This document shows positions 1 to 9,223 of a stretch of 64,000 nucleotides of DNA, one piece after another. Both the position numbers and the translations under genes were made by a program. Location: the NCBI RefSeq assembly GCF_016908015.1, contig NZ_JAFBDB010000005.1, forward strand, positions 62,001-126,000, written 5' to 3'. This DNA is from Clostridium pascui. GTDB taxonomy: Bacteria; Bacillota; Clostridia; Clostridiales; Clostridiaceae. The first letter of the stretch is position 1. Each line of letters opens with the position of its first letter. Under the pieces are notes generated by a model, which did no database searches, was not told the DNA's origin, and saw only the letters and a list, made by a program, of their open reading frames with translations.

Positions 1-619
1 CTTTAGATATATTACTATCTTCATTTTTTAATATATATCCTTCATATATTCCATCCTTTATTCTTCCTGCTACCAATGCCTCATAGTATTTCTTTATATC
101 TCTTTCTCTTATCATTTCATTTAAGAGTTTAAGACTTTCATAATTTTTACCGAATATTACTATACCAGAAGTATTTCTATCCAGTCTATTGCACGGAGCT
201 GGCGTAAAAGTAAGCTCTTTTTCTGGTATATAATCTCCCTTATCATATAAATAAGATAATATATAGTCAGTTAATGTAGCTTCTCCATTCTTTTTATCAG
301 AATGAACAAGTATACCAGGCCACTTTTCTACAAGTATCATATTTTCATCTTCATAGGTAATCTTTAACTTACTGAATTTAGTAGCTTCTACCTTTTGAAA
401 ATTCAACTTCTTTTTAGTATCTGCGGATGATATATATGTTACTTCTACAATATCCCCTTCTTCTAAAGTATATTTTTCTTTAGCTTTTTTACCATTTACC
501 TTCACGTCGCCTTTTCTTATTGCTTTGTATATAGCACTTAAAGGTACATCCTTTAACCATTTTCTTAAAAACTTATCCAATCTTTGCTGCGCTTCGTTAG
601 ATCCAATTTCTGCTTTCAT
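1..619 (-). CDS. RluA-family rRNA/tRNA pseudouridine synthase (3' end outside window)
   Basis: The N-terminal ~206 residues are visible and the gene runs off the left edge. The start begins MKAEIGSNEAQQRLDKFL, an S4-type RNA-binding domain (about residues 12-70). The RluA catalytic region follows, with the signature CNRLDRNTSG, whose Asp is the catalytic residue of the family. It should convert uridines of rRNA or tRNA to pseudouridine in the cytoplasm; which site cannot be told. The usual H of the HRLD motif is N here. The start has an AAGGAG site inside the end of the preceding amidohydrolase gene, whose stop is only 4 nt away, so the two are very likely co-transcribed. Family certain, subfamily not. 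Confidence 0.9.
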   Translation of the reverse strand, partial: MKAEIGSNEAQQRLDKFLRKWLKDVPLSAIYKAIRKGDVKVNGKKAKEKYTLEEGDIVEVTYISSADTKKKLNFQKVEATKFSKLKITYEDENMILVEKWPGILVHSDKKNGEATLTDYILSYLYDKGDYIPEKELTFTPAPCNRLDRNTSGIVIFGKNYESLKLLNEMIRERDIKKYYEALVAGRIKDGIYEGYILKNEDSNISK

Positions 620-623
620 ATTT

Positions 624-1814
624 TTACTCCTTATCTATTGTGTTTAAGTAATCCCATGCAAATTTACTTTGAAGAGCAGCACCTAAGGCCAAGCTCTCCT
701 CATCTAAATCAAATAAACTTCCATGTGCTGGGTGAATTATTCCTTTTGATTCGTTTCTTACACCTAAATTATAAAATACCCCTGGTCTCTCCATTGAAAA
801 ATATGCAAAACTTTCTACTCCCATACTTGGTGCGTCTAAGTCTAATATATCCTTCTTATCCATTACTTCTTCAGCACTTTTAAGAAAACTTTTAGCCATA
901 TTATCATTATTATAAAGACATGGATAACTTTCTTCCATTTCTATGGTACACTCTCCTCTTAATGATTTAACCATACCTTCTACAATTTCTTTAAATCTCT
1001 CTCTTACATAATGTCTATGCTCAGTTTTCATAGTTCTTATAGTCCCCTTGAAGTATACTTCCTCTGGAATTATATTATTGGCGGTTCCTCCCTGAATACA
1101 TCCTACAGTTACAACTCCTGGTGAAGTAGGTGGTAATTCCCTACTTATTATGGATTGTAAATTTACAATAACACTACTTGCAATAAATATAGGATCTATA
1201 GTTGTATCAGGGCGAGCTCCATGTCCTCCCTTTCCTATTATCTTTACCTTAAATGAATCTGAAGCTGCATTTACCGCTCCCATTTTCACCCCTATTTTAC
1301 CACAAGCAACATTCTCATCTACATGAAGTCCTACAACTCCATCAACATGCGGATTTTCCATTACTCCTTCTTTTATCATGAGTAATGCTCCTCCAGTTGT
1401 CTCTTCTGCAGGCTCAAAAAACAACTTAACATTACCTTGCAACTTATCCTTTAACTCATTTAATATTAATGCTGCTCCCATAAGAATCGCAGTGTGTGCA
1501 TCATGTCCACAAGCATGCATTTTCCCTAATGTTTTTGATGCATAGGGCACTTCTTTTCTATCTTCTAATGGCAGTGCATCCATATCAGCCCTAAGAGCTA
1601 TGGTTTTGTTTCCTTTCCCTCTTATAATTGCACATATCCCAGACTTTGCCACCTTATTATACTCTATACAATTTTGCTGTAAAAACTCTTCTATATATTT
1701 AGTAGTATTACAAAGATCATAATCTAGTTCAGGATTCATGTGGAAATTTCTTCTCCATTTTATAAGATCTTCTTTAATTTGTTCTGCTTTTTGCAAGAAA
1801 TTTATATCTACCAT
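624..1814 (-). CDS. M20D-family metal-dependent amidohydrolase (N-acyl amino acid / hippurate hydrolase type)
   Basis: 396 residues, full length for the family. It shows the M20 metal-site motifs: RADMDALPLE near residue 75, HACGHDAH near 100, and the EPAEET motif with the catalytic Glu near 137. The inserted dimerisation domain lies in the middle. Members hydrolyse N-acyl or N-carbamoyl amino acids, or indole-amino-acid and hippurate-type amides; the substrate cannot be read from sequence. It sits 4 nt upstream of the RluA-type gene, suggesting one transcript. A second M20 enzyme of the same broad type begins at 63716, so the organism carries several. Confidence 0.9.
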   Translation of the reverse strand: MVDINFLQKAEQIKEDLIKWRRNFHMNPELDYDLCNTTKYIEEFLQQNCIEYNKVAKSGICAIIRGKGNKTIALRADMDALPLEDRKEVPYASKTLGKMHACGHDAHTAILMGAALILNELKDKLQGNVKLFFEPAEETTGGALLMIKEGVMENPHVDGVVGLHVDENVACGKIGVKMGAVNAASDSFKVKIIGKGGHGARPDTTIDPIFIASSVIVNLQSIISRELPPTSPGVVTVGCIQGGTANNIIPEEVYFKGTIRTMKTEHRHYVRERFKEIVEGMVKSLRGECTIEMEESYPCLYNNDNMAKSFLKSAEEVMDKKDILDLDAPSMGVESFAYFSMERPGVFYNLGVRNESKGIIHPAHGSLFDLDEESLALGAALQSKFAWDYLNTIDKE

Positions 1815-1918
1815 ATTAATTTTTACACCTACCTTTAGTTTATCTAATAATCTAAAAAATATAATATGTATAATGTTATAATTTCCTAAAATTACTTACT
1901 AGTTTTTGTGCATTTTAA

Positions 1919-1945
1919 AAGCTCATATTCATAGAATATGAGCTT
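1919..1945 (-). terminator. Intrinsic terminator of the 1986-2285 gene
   Basis: A perfect 12-bp stem (AAGCTCATATTC against GAATATGAGCTT) with a 3-nt loop. On the minus strand it is followed by TTTTAAAAT. It lies 40 nt past the stop of the small gene transcribed leftward and before the start of the amidohydrolase. Confidence 0.8.
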
Positions 1946-1985
1946 AATTAAGATTATATAACATTATTTCCAATTATTCAACAAA

Positions 1986-2285
1986 CTACTCTACTAATCT
2001 TATTACTTCGGCATTGTCTTTTATATATGGTAAATTCTTCATAACAGCATATACATATTTAAAAGATTCCCTAGGGCCATTAAAAATCTGATTTTTAGGC
2101 ATTTCTTTAAAATATAGTATGTTACACCATACGTCTATAAAATCGTTTTTATTTACAAAACAATTTCCCTCTGAATGTCTTACCACAAATCCATCTGTAT
2201 ACTTTTCTATTATTTCTATGTCATTTATTTCTTCTCTTGTTATTAATCCTGATACATCTTCCCACATAGTTTTAAATGAAATCAT
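1986..2285 (-). CDS. Conserved-looking small protein of unknown function
   Basis: 99 residues if started at the ATG encoding MISFKTMWEDVSG. An upstream in-frame ATG would add 13 residues (MKYIFLKYPGGKV), but the sequence AGGAGG lies 7 nt before the inner ATG, so I take that one. No motif is recognised; the protein is soluble, mixed alpha/beta in composition, with the segment FVVRHSEGNCFVNKNDFIDVWCNI. It stands alone with its own terminator. Real by codon use and ribosome site; function unknown. Confidence 0.7.
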   Translation of the reverse strand: MISFKTMWEDVSGLITREEINDIEIIEKYTDGFVVRHSEGNCFVNKNDFIDVWCNILYFKEMPKNQIFNGPRESFKYVYAVMKNLPYIKDNAEVIRLVE

Positions 2286-2443
2286 AACTTTTCCTCCTGG
2301 ATACTTTAAAAATATATACTTCATTTACTATACTATTCTCCATAATAGTATAACATATATTTTTTATATGTCAATTAATAATCCCCTTATAGGTTTATTT
2401 ATATATCATAATTTAGATATAACATGTTAAGTTTAACCATTAT

Positions 2444-4450
2444 TTATACATTTTTATGTTTTATTAGACTTAATATCTTATTTTCTACAACATTTTTAAT
2501 GCTAATTTGTCTTTTTATGTTGTTTTTAAATAATATACTTATGAAGTTTTCATCTACCTTATCTATTATACCTTCTCCTAAATATATATGTTTTACATTT
2601 TCTCCGTCTTTATACACGGGATTATTACATATACTATTCTCTAACCCACATTCCCCTATAAATTTGGATGGATTACAATACTGTCCTTTATACACTTTAG
2701 GAATGCATAATGTCAAATATTTCTTTGCTCTTGTAACACCTACATAAAAAATTCTTCTCTCTTCCTCTAAATTTTCTCCGCTGCCATTTTTATGTGGAAT
2801 ATTGCCTTCAATACAATTCACTATAAGAACACACTCAAACTCCATTCCCTTTACTCCATGTATACTGCTTAAGGTAACAGCATTTGAACTTTCCTTAGGT
2901 AATTCATCTCTTCCCCTTTCTATATAATTTATAAACTCTTCTATATTCATAAAATCCTCAGATGAACTTTTAAGCATCTCTATAAAGTCCTTTAATTCCT
3001 CTTTATCTTTTTTAGTTTTTTTAATATAACTTTCAATATAATCTTCATAATTTAAGGAATGCACTACATACTCAATTGCATCAATTGGAGACATATTTTT
3101 CATCTTATTAATCTTCTTTTGCAAATCTCTTATAATTTTCAGCTTAAATATGGGCAATTTATAACCTGCAAGTATTTCAAAGCAACTTTCTCTTAAGGGA
3201 TTTTTATTTAAGTTATGTATATCAACTTTACTTATATATCGAAGAGGTCTATTTATAATATTTATAAAACTTTCTCTATCGTAAGGATTTATAGCTAATT
3301 TCAGGTAAGAGATTATATCTTTGCACAAAAAATGATTAAAGATGTTATAATTTTTATCTAATAACTTAAATGGAATATCTTGTTTTAAAAAAACATCTAT
3401 TAAGCTTAAACTCTCATTATTTGTTCTATATAATACTGCTATATTCTTATATTCAATCTTTTTATCCTTTATAAAATCTTTTATATCTTGAGCTACTTTT
3501 ATTGATTCTTCTCTTTCATCCCTACAAGTAAGTACATTAATATCCCCTATATCTTCCCTAAAGGCCTCTATTATTTTTTCATTTCTTAATTTATTGTTCT
3601 TAATAAATGTTCTTGAAAAATCTACTACATTAAGTGCACTTCTATAATTTTTATGTAAGTATACCTTTTCTCCATTTTGAAAATACTTATCAAAATAAAC
3701 CATACATCCTGGATTTGAACCTCTAAATCCATATATACATTGATCTTCATCACCTACTGCAAATATGGAATTATCTTTATTTAACATTTTTAAAATACTG
3801 AGCTGAATATTATCGCAATCCTGAAACTCATCTATAAGTATGTGTTTAAATTTATTTTTATAATAATTACACAGTACTCTATCTTGTCTAAGCAAATTTT
3901 CACACATAATCTGCAAATCTTCAAAATCTATTAGTCCCTTTTCCTTTTTATATTTTTCATACTCATTATAGCAATCATAAAAGACTTCTTTGTCTCCTGC
4001 GTACCTAAACTCATCTAAGTTCTTTCCACTGCTCTTATAAAGGTATATACTATTGATTATTCCTTTTAGCTTTTCCTCATTAATAGTTTGTGTGTATTTT
4101 CTTAATGTATAATCTATAATCTTTAGACACCGATCTCCAGTTATAATTTGCGGCTTATTTGAATTTTTATATAATATCCTATAAAATAAGCTGTGAAAGG
4201 TTCCAAAAAATGCGGGAACTTCTAGATTATTGTTGCTTACATATCTTAAATACATATTTTTTGCTGCCGCTTTTGTAAAAGTTATTACTATAATATTTTC
4301 TCCCTTTACCCCTTCAGATTTTATTAGATATTCTATCCTATTTATAATAACAGTGGTTTTTCCCGAACCTGGGGGTGCTACTATAAGTAAGTTTCTTTTT
4401 TTACTTTTCACTGCATCAAATTGCCACTTGTCTAAATTACAGCTGGACAT
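2444..4450 (-). CDS. UvrD/Rep-family superfamily 1 DNA helicase
   Basis: About 668 residues. SF1A helicase motifs appear in order: a Q-motif region (LDKWQFDAV), Walker A APPGSGKTT near residue 30, motif Ia VITFTKAAAKNM, motif II DEFQDCD, motif III GDEDQCIYGFRGS, motif IV NYRS, motif V SSIHGVKGMEFE and motif VI YVGVTRAKK. An ATP-driven 3'-5' helicase for repair or recombination is expected. It is somewhat shorter than PcrA/UvrD and lacks their usual C-terminal region, so it is probably a second UvrD-like helicase and not PcrA. The ATG at 4450 has AAGGTGAG upstream; the in-frame ATG at 4465 has no ribosome site. Confidence 0.88.
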   Translation of the reverse strand: MSSCNLDKWQFDAVKSKKRNLLIVAPPGSGKTTVIINRIEYLIKSEGVKGENIIVITFTKAAAKNMYLRYVSNNNLEVPAFFGTFHSLFYRILYKNSNKPQIITGDRCLKIIDYTLRKYTQTINEEKLKGIINSIYLYKSSGKNLDEFRYAGDKEVFYDCYNEYEKYKKEKGLIDFEDLQIMCENLLRQDRVLCNYYKNKFKHILIDEFQDCDNIQLSILKMLNKDNSIFAVGDEDQCIYGFRGSNPGCMVYFDKYFQNGEKVYLHKNYRSALNVVDFSRTFIKNNKLRNEKIIEAFREDIGDINVLTCRDEREESIKVAQDIKDFIKDKKIEYKNIAVLYRTNNESLSLIDVFLKQDIPFKLLDKNYNIFNHFLCKDIISYLKLAINPYDRESFINIINRPLRYISKVDIHNLNKNPLRESCFEILAGYKLPIFKLKIIRDLQKKINKMKNMSPIDAIEYVVHSLNYEDYIESYIKKTKKDKEELKDFIEMLKSSSEDFMNIEEFINYIERGRDELPKESSNAVTLSSIHGVKGMEFECVLIVNCIEGNIPHKNGSGENLEEERRIFYVGVTRAKKYLTLCIPKVYKGQYCNPSKFIGECGLENSICNNPVYKDGENVKHIYLGEGIIDKVDENFISILFKNNIKRQISIKNVVENKILSLIKHKNV

Positions 4451-4489
4451 TTTACTCACCTTCATTTTTATATAAGCATTTTTAACAAT

Positions 4490-4516
4490 TACCTTGTAAA
4501 AAAATATTTCAAGGTA
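4490..4516. promoter_or_regulatory. Inverted repeat upstream of pncB, possible operator
   Basis: TACCTTG and CAAGGTA arms (7 bp, perfect) are separated by 13 nt of A/T. They lie between the divergently transcribed helicase gene and the nicotinate phosphoribosyltransferase gene. A transcription factor site controlling NAD salvage (for example a NiaR-type niacin repressor) is possible, but I cannot match it to a known consensus. Confidence 0.35.
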
Positions 4517-4584
4517 TAAAATAGTAATAATTATTTATATTATTAACAAAAATATTAATTTATAACATATAAGGAGTTAACACT

Positions 4585-6069
4585 ATGGAGTACATAAAAA
4601 ACTTTAACGTTAGAAATGATAGAAACCTTACCATGTTAGTAGATTTCTATGAACTTACCATGGGCAATGCATACTTAGAAAATGATTTAGGAAATAAAAT
4701 AGCTTATTTTGATATGTTTTTTAGAAGAGTACCTGATGGCGGTGGATATTGCATAATGGCAGGTATTCAGCAGCTAATAGAGTATCTTTCTAATTTATCC
4801 TTTACTCATGACGATATAGAGTATTTGAGAAGCAAAACTATTTTTTCCGAAGAGTTCTTAAACTATCTTGAAAATTTTAAATTTTCTTGTGATGTATGGG
4901 CTGTGCCAGAAGGCAACCCGGTATTCCCTAATGAGCCTTTAGTAACAGTCCGCGGCCCTATTCTGCAAGCTCAATTTGTAGAAACAATGATTTTACTTTC
5001 TATAAACCATCAAACACTAATTGCCACTAAAGCCAATAGAATATGCAGAGCTGCGGATGGCCGTACAGTTATGGAATTTGGTTCTCGTCGTGCTCAAGGA
5101 TATGACGGAGCTATATATGGAGCTCGTGCAGCAATGATTGGTGGATGTAATTCTACCGCTTGTACAATAGCTGAGCAAATGTTTGGGGTTCCATCTTCTG
5201 GAACTATGGCTCACAGCTGGATACAGCTTTTCTCTACTGAATATGATGCTTTTAAAGCTTGGGCTAAGGTTTATCCAGACAACTGTACATTTTTAGTAGA
5301 CACCTATAATGTATTGAAATCTGGTATTCCTAATGCAATTAAAGTTTTTGATGAAGTTTTAAAACCTCAAGGTTTTAGACCAAAAGGAATTAGAATAGAT
5401 AGTGGAGATATAACTTATCTTACTAAAAATTGTAGAGAAATGCTTGATGAGGCTGGATATAGTGATGTAAAAATAATCGTATCCAATTCATTAGATGAAT
5501 ATATAATAGACTCAGTTTTACGTCAAGGTGCCCCTATAGATGGATTTGGCGTTGGTGAAAGACTTATAACAGCAAAATCCGAACCTGTATTTGGAGGAGT
5601 ATATAAACTTGTAGCCATAGAGGATGGGGATAATATAGTTCCTAGAATTAAGATAAGTGAAAACGAAGAAAAAATAACAAATCCTGGATTCAAAAAAATA
5701 TATAGGATATTTGATAAGGATACTGATAAAGCCATTGCTGACCTTATAACTCTTCATGATGAAAATATAGAAGATCAAGAATCCTTAATGTTATTTGACC
5801 CTGTTTATACTTGGAAAAAGAAAAAGATTACTAATTTTTACGCGAAAGATCTTATGGTGCAAATATTTGATAAAGGAAATCTTGTTTATGATTCTCCTTC
5901 CGTAACTGAAATTAAACAGATAGTAGATAAGGAGACTGAGAAGTTATGGCATGAAGTATTAAGATTTGAAAATCCTCATAACTACTATGTGGATTTGTCT
6001 ACAAAGCTTTGGTCCTTAAAGCATAACCTTATTAATAAATACTCTAATATATATATGGAGAATAAATAA
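4585..6069 (+). CDS. pncB: Nicotinate phosphoribosyltransferase
   Basis: 494 residues, the normal length. The N terminus LTMLVDFYELTMGNAYLEN, the segment VMEFGSRRAQGYDGAIYGARAA and the IRIDSGDITYLTKNCREMLDEAGY region with the PRPP/nicotinate pocket are typical of the Firmicutes NAPRTase group. It converts nicotinate, PRPP and ATP into nicotinate mononucleotide in NAD salvage. It has its own AAGGAG site, a possible operator upstream (4490-4516) and a hairpin terminator after the stop, so it is monocistronic. Confidence 0.95.
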   Translation: MEYIKNFNVRNDRNLTMLVDFYELTMGNAYLENDLGNKIAYFDMFFRRVPDGGGYCIMAGIQQLIEYLSNLSFTHDDIEYLRSKTIFSEEFLNYLENFKFSCDVWAVPEGNPVFPNEPLVTVRGPILQAQFVETMILLSINHQTLIATKANRICRAADGRTVMEFGSRRAQGYDGAIYGARAAMIGGCNSTACTIAEQMFGVPSSGTMAHSWIQLFSTEYDAFKAWAKVYPDNCTFLVDTYNVLKSGIPNAIKVFDEVLKPQGFRPKGIRIDSGDITYLTKNCREMLDEAGYSDVKIIVSNSLDEYIIDSVLRQGAPIDGFGVGERLITAKSEPVFGGVYKLVAIEDGDNIVPRIKISENEEKITNPGFKKIYRIFDKDTDKAIADLITLHDENIEDQESLMLFDPVYTWKKKKITNFYAKDLMVQIFDKGNLVYDSPSVTEIKQIVDKETEKLWHEVLRFENPHNYYVDLSTKLWSLKHNLINKYSNIYMENK

Positions 6070-6077
6070 AAATAAAG

Positions 6078-6117
6078 AATAAAGGGAAGTTGGATTACTC
6101 CAGCCTCCCTTTATTTT
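6078..6117 (+). terminator. Intrinsic terminator after pncB
   Basis: The AATAAAGGGA / TCCCTTTATT stem is extended by TGG/CCA near the loop and followed by TTATTTTATTT. It lies 8 nt after the pncB stop and may also serve the converging small gene at 6153. Confidence 0.8.
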
Positions 6118-6152
6118 ATTTAATATCTGCTGATTATTACTCATTATCTTCA

Positions 6153-6377
6153 TTAAATCATATATTCTTCTTGCATTTCTCTGTAATAATCTTTAATGAA
6201 GTCCAGCTCTCTTTCTTTAAAAAATATATCATCAAACTCTTCTATTGATTTAACTTTATAATTTGATAACGTTTTAAAAGGACATATGCCCTCATTTTCC
6301 TTTAAGTTATATAAAGCACAATCTTTAAAACATTCTTCTTTATTATCACAAGTTGATAAAAAAGCACATTCCCCCAC
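6153..6377 (-). CDS. Small Cys-rich protein of unknown function
   Basis: 74 residues from a GTG start preceded by GGGGGA. The first 35 residues hold five cysteines (ECAFLSTCDNKEECFKDCALY, then GICPF), suggesting a small metal or Fe-S site. The acidic C-terminal half is likely helical. I do not recognise the family by name. It stands alone between pncB and a small membrane protein. Confidence 0.65.
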   Translation of the reverse strand: MGECAFLSTCDNKEECFKDCALYNLKENEGICPFKTLSNYKVKSIEEFDDIFFKERELDFIKDYYREMQEEYMI

Positions 6378-6600
6378 TTTATTTTCCCCCTATTCCCACA
6401 TTAATATAGTAATTAGATGCCAATTAATTGGAATCCTTATTGCTTAAATAAATTATACACCAATATTTAGAAAATTTAAATAATAAATTGATAATTCACA
6501 GAATTTTTTATTATTTTATCAAAAAAGTTGATACCGGGCACATAATTTTATAACAATAATATAAACTAATTGTAATACCTAGAATTAAGAGGTGATAATT

Positions 6601-6945
6601 ATGAATTTTTCAACCATATCCTTATCTTATATATTCCTTGGAATATTTGTTATAGCTATTTTGTTTTATGTTTACTTCAAATTCGTACTTATAAAAAGTT
6701 CTGACAAAAGTCCTGATAAGGATAAAATAATTGGTACTATGAAAAAACCTGAGCTTTGGCATGAGAGAAACAAAAGAATGAGTTACATTGCTTTATTTTG
6801 GTCTGCAATTTCATTAGCAGTATTTGTATTTTTGAAATATTTATATAAGTCCCCTATTATACCTAGCTTTATGATTTTTATTTACTTAGGAGTTATAGTT
6901 TTATCCTCAGTACTTTTTCTCCCCAGAAAAACACGCTCGAAATAG
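6601..6945 (+). CDS. Small membrane protein of unknown function
   Basis: 114 residues from the ATG at 6601, which has AGAGGTGA 5 nt upstream. There are three hydrophobic segments: about residues 5-27, 58-77 and 83-105. A charged cytosolic-looking stretch lies between the first two (KSSDKSPDKDKIIGTMKKPELWHERNKRM). The C terminus is basic (PRKTRSK). No family is recognised. Repeat copy 1 of the palindromic element begins about 15 nt after its stop. Confidence 0.65.
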   Translation: MNFSTISLSYIFLGIFVIAILFYVYFKFVLIKSSDKSPDKDKIIGTMKKPELWHERNKRMSYIALFWSAISLAVFVFLKYLYKSPIIPSFMIFIYLGVIVLSSVLFLPRKTRSK

Positions 6946-6960
6946 CCACTAATCACTATT

Positions 6961-7178
6961 AAAAATAATGTTGAACACATGAATATTGGATTTGCATCGT
7001 AGAAAGCATTGAGTAAGCTTTAAACCGGCTTTATTTCTAAATTTAAAATACCGTATAGAGCCTTCTATTGTTTGAGTGAAACAAGTTTAGAAGGCTTAGG
7101 TATTTTAAATTTAGAAATATTAGCCGGTTTTGGCGTAATGAACGTTTTCTTAGATGCAAATTTCATATAACCTATTTA
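6961..7178 (+). repeat. Palindromic ~225-bp element, copy 1
   Basis: This is a near-complete imperfect palindrome filling the gap between two convergent genes. The central hairpin is GCCTTCTA...TAGAAGGC, with TTGTTTGAGTGAAACAAGTT in the loop. The next helix is AAAATACC/GGTATTTT, then ACCGGCTTTATTTCT with AGAAATATTAGCCGGT. The outer part matches other copies (AATGTTGAAC, ATTTGCATCGTAGAAAGCATTGAG). The right end is degenerate, and the stop codon of the converging Nudix gene (7176-7178) lies at its edge. Confidence 0.9.
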
Positions 7179-7778
7179 ACTTTGTTTTATAATGTCAATG
7201 AATCTTTTTATTATAAGGGCTGTAAATCCCCAAATCACGTATTCATTATATTTATAAAAATATTGCTCTCGCTTTCCCTTTGAAAACTTGTAGTTTTTCC
7301 CTCCTACTATAAGATGATATGGGAAGTTATCAGGAAACTCTGGAATTATATTTATATCATATTTCTCAGGCTCATTACTTAAAAAGAAATCCACTGGAAC
7401 TTTAAATATCTTATGTACTTCATCTTTACTCCACTGAAAATCACATTTCTTTAAGATTCCTACAAACGGATATATCACTTGATTATAAGGACTAACAAAA
7501 TAATCCATAGCACCTATTACTTTCATATCCTCCTTACCTATATTCAACTCTTCCATAGTTTCCCTAATTGCTGCCACCATAGAGGATTCCCCAGGCTCTA
7601 TTTTACCTCCAGGCAGCGATACATCTCCAGGCTGAGAAGTTAATGTTAAAGCTCTTACTTCAAATACTATACTAGGCGATTCTTCCTCTGTAATACATAT
7701 CATCACTGCATACTTATTATAATTGCCTATTAAATCTACTTGCCTGTTTTTAAATATTGATTCTATATTTGATATCAT
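7176..7778 (-). CDS. Nudix hydrolase, CoA-pyrophosphatase-like
   Basis: 200 residues. A complete Nudix box is present: GKIEPGESSMVAAIRETMEELNI (G-x5-E-x7-RE-x-EE-x-G/N-I pattern). It is preceded by the LTSQPGDVSLPGG segment typical of the NUDT7/YeaB CoA diphosphatase branch. It likely hydrolyses CoA or related nucleoside diphosphates to phosphopantetheine and ADP. The ATG at 7778 has AAGGAG 8 nt upstream; the longer GTG frame (7805) contains that ribosome site and is unlikely to be used. The stop lies at the border of repeat copy 1. Confidence 0.85.
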   Translation of the reverse strand: MISNIESIFKNRQVDLIGNYNKYAVMICITEEESPSIVFEVRALTLTSQPGDVSLPGGKIEPGESSMVAAIRETMEELNIGKEDMKVIGAMDYFVSPYNQVIYPFVGILKKCDFQWSKDEVHKIFKVPVDFFLSNEPEKYDINIIPEFPDNFPYHLIVGGKNYKFSKGKREQYFYKYNEYVIWGFTALIIKRFIDIIKQS

Positions 7779-7932
7779 AATTTGAACTCCTTCCTTATAG
7801 CTCACATAATTACTTATTAATATTATATACTAATTTAAGTTTGTCAAATACACCACTCCATGTTATACTTAATGGGTATTATACTTAATAATATACAGCA
7901 AAAAAACACTATAGAAAATGGAGAGATGTACG

Positions 7933-9186
7933 TTGAAAAAGAGATTTTCATTTGTTCTTTCATGTATTTTATCACTTTCTATAAGTACTCAGGTTTTTGC
8001 AGCTGCTAAGGATATGCCTTCAATATATGGTAAAGCTGCTATTACCATGGATGCTGATACTGGAGAAATAATATATGCAAAATCTGCAGATAACAAAATG
8101 TATCCAGCAAGTACTACAAAACTTTTGACAGCTTTACTATTAGCTGAACATAAAGATAAAGGTGATAATCTTACATATACCGAGTCTGCAAAAATACAAC
8201 CTGAATATTCCCTTGATAAAAATATGCACCCTATCGCTGTTGGCGAAACTATGACTGGGGCCGATGCTATGGATGGACTTTTACTTTACTCAGGGAATGA
8301 TGTTGCTTACATGATAGCAGACAACGTTGCAGGAAATGCTAAAAGTTTCGAAAATATGATGAATGAAGAAATAAAAAAATTAGGACTTAAAAATACATAT
8401 TTTGTTACACCTAATGGTCTTCATGATGCAAATCATTATACCACTGCATATGACTTAACTGTTATAGCAAGAGCTGCCTACAAAAATCCATGGGTTAGAG
8501 AATCTATGGCAAAAAAGACAAGTACTATTCGTACTTCTGCGGGCACTGTGCTTATAATTGAAAATAGAAATAAAAATTTAGGTATTGATGGTAATGTAGG
8601 TGGAAAAACAGGTTATACTTCTCCTGCCGGAAGATGCTTAGTAGCTGTTTATGAAAGAGGCGGACGAAAACTTGTTGGTGTAATTATGAATTCAGTATAT
8701 GATAGTCAAGACTCTTATGTGTTCCAGGATATGAAAAAAGTTATTGATTGGAGCTATGATGCAAAAAAGACTGTTATATATCCTAAAGGAACTGCATTAA
8801 AAACAGAAACTATTACATACAAACCTCTTGGTTTCTTTGGCCCAGAGAAAAAGATAGATGTTCCTCTTATCGTAAAAGAGGATGTAACAATATATGAAAA
8901 CGAAGTAAACAAAAAGGATAACGAAAAAATATTCAAGTTGAACAAGTTAAATCCTTGGTCTTTAGATGAAGACACTAAACTTGGAACTCTTACTTTAAAA
9001 CAAAGAGAAGCTTCAAAAGACTACAGCTTGTATACAAATGTGTCTAAAGGAACGTTACTTAAGCAAAACATTCTTTTATATACTTTTGCTTTAATAAGTG
9101 TAATAGCTGTTTTAGCATTAATTGCTGTTGTCATAAAGCTAATTTCCAATAAAAAAAGAAGAAAAAAACGTCCTAAATATTATTAA
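7933..9186 (+). CDS. D-alanyl-D-alanine carboxypeptidase (PBP5/DacF family)
   Basis: 417 residues from a TTG start at 7933, with GGAGAG 7 nt upstream (an ATG at 7918 has no site). There is a cleavable signal peptide ending near AFA-AAKD. Serine peptidase S11 motifs are present: ASTTK (active Ser), SGN and KTG (GGKTGYT). The PBP5 C-terminal beta domain, a membrane segment near residues 375-400 and a basic tail KKRRKKRPKYY follow. It trims the terminal D-Ala of peptidoglycan stem peptides outside the membrane. The C-terminal anchor is a true transmembrane helix, not the usual amphipathic one. Confidence 0.93.
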   Translation: MKKRFSFVLSCILSLSISTQVFAAAKDMPSIYGKAAITMDADTGEIIYAKSADNKMYPASTTKLLTALLLAEHKDKGDNLTYTESAKIQPEYSLDKNMHPIAVGETMTGADAMDGLLLYSGNDVAYMIADNVAGNAKSFENMMNEEIKKLGLKNTYFVTPNGLHDANHYTTAYDLTVIARAAYKNPWVRESMAKKTSTIRTSAGTVLIIENRNKNLGIDGNVGGKTGYTSPAGRCLVAVYERGGRKLVGVIMNSVYDSQDSYVFQDMKKVIDWSYDAKKTVIYPKGTALKTETITYKPLGFFGPEKKIDVPLIVKEDVTIYENEVNKKDNEKIFKLNKLNPWSLDEDTKLGTLTLKQREASKDYSLYTNVSKGTLLKQNILLYTFALISVIAVLALIAVVIKLISNKKRRKKRPKYY

Positions 9187-9191
9187 AGCTA

Positions 9192-9223
9192 AAAGAGAGT
9201 ACTTTAACGTACTCTCTTTTTTT
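9192..9223. terminator. Bidirectional terminator between dacF-like and M29 aminopeptidase genes
   Basis: AAAGAGAGTAC / GTACTCTCTTT, an 11-bp perfect stem with a 6-nt loop. It has T7 on the plus side and A-rich flanks on the other side, and serves two convergent genes. Confidence 0.9.
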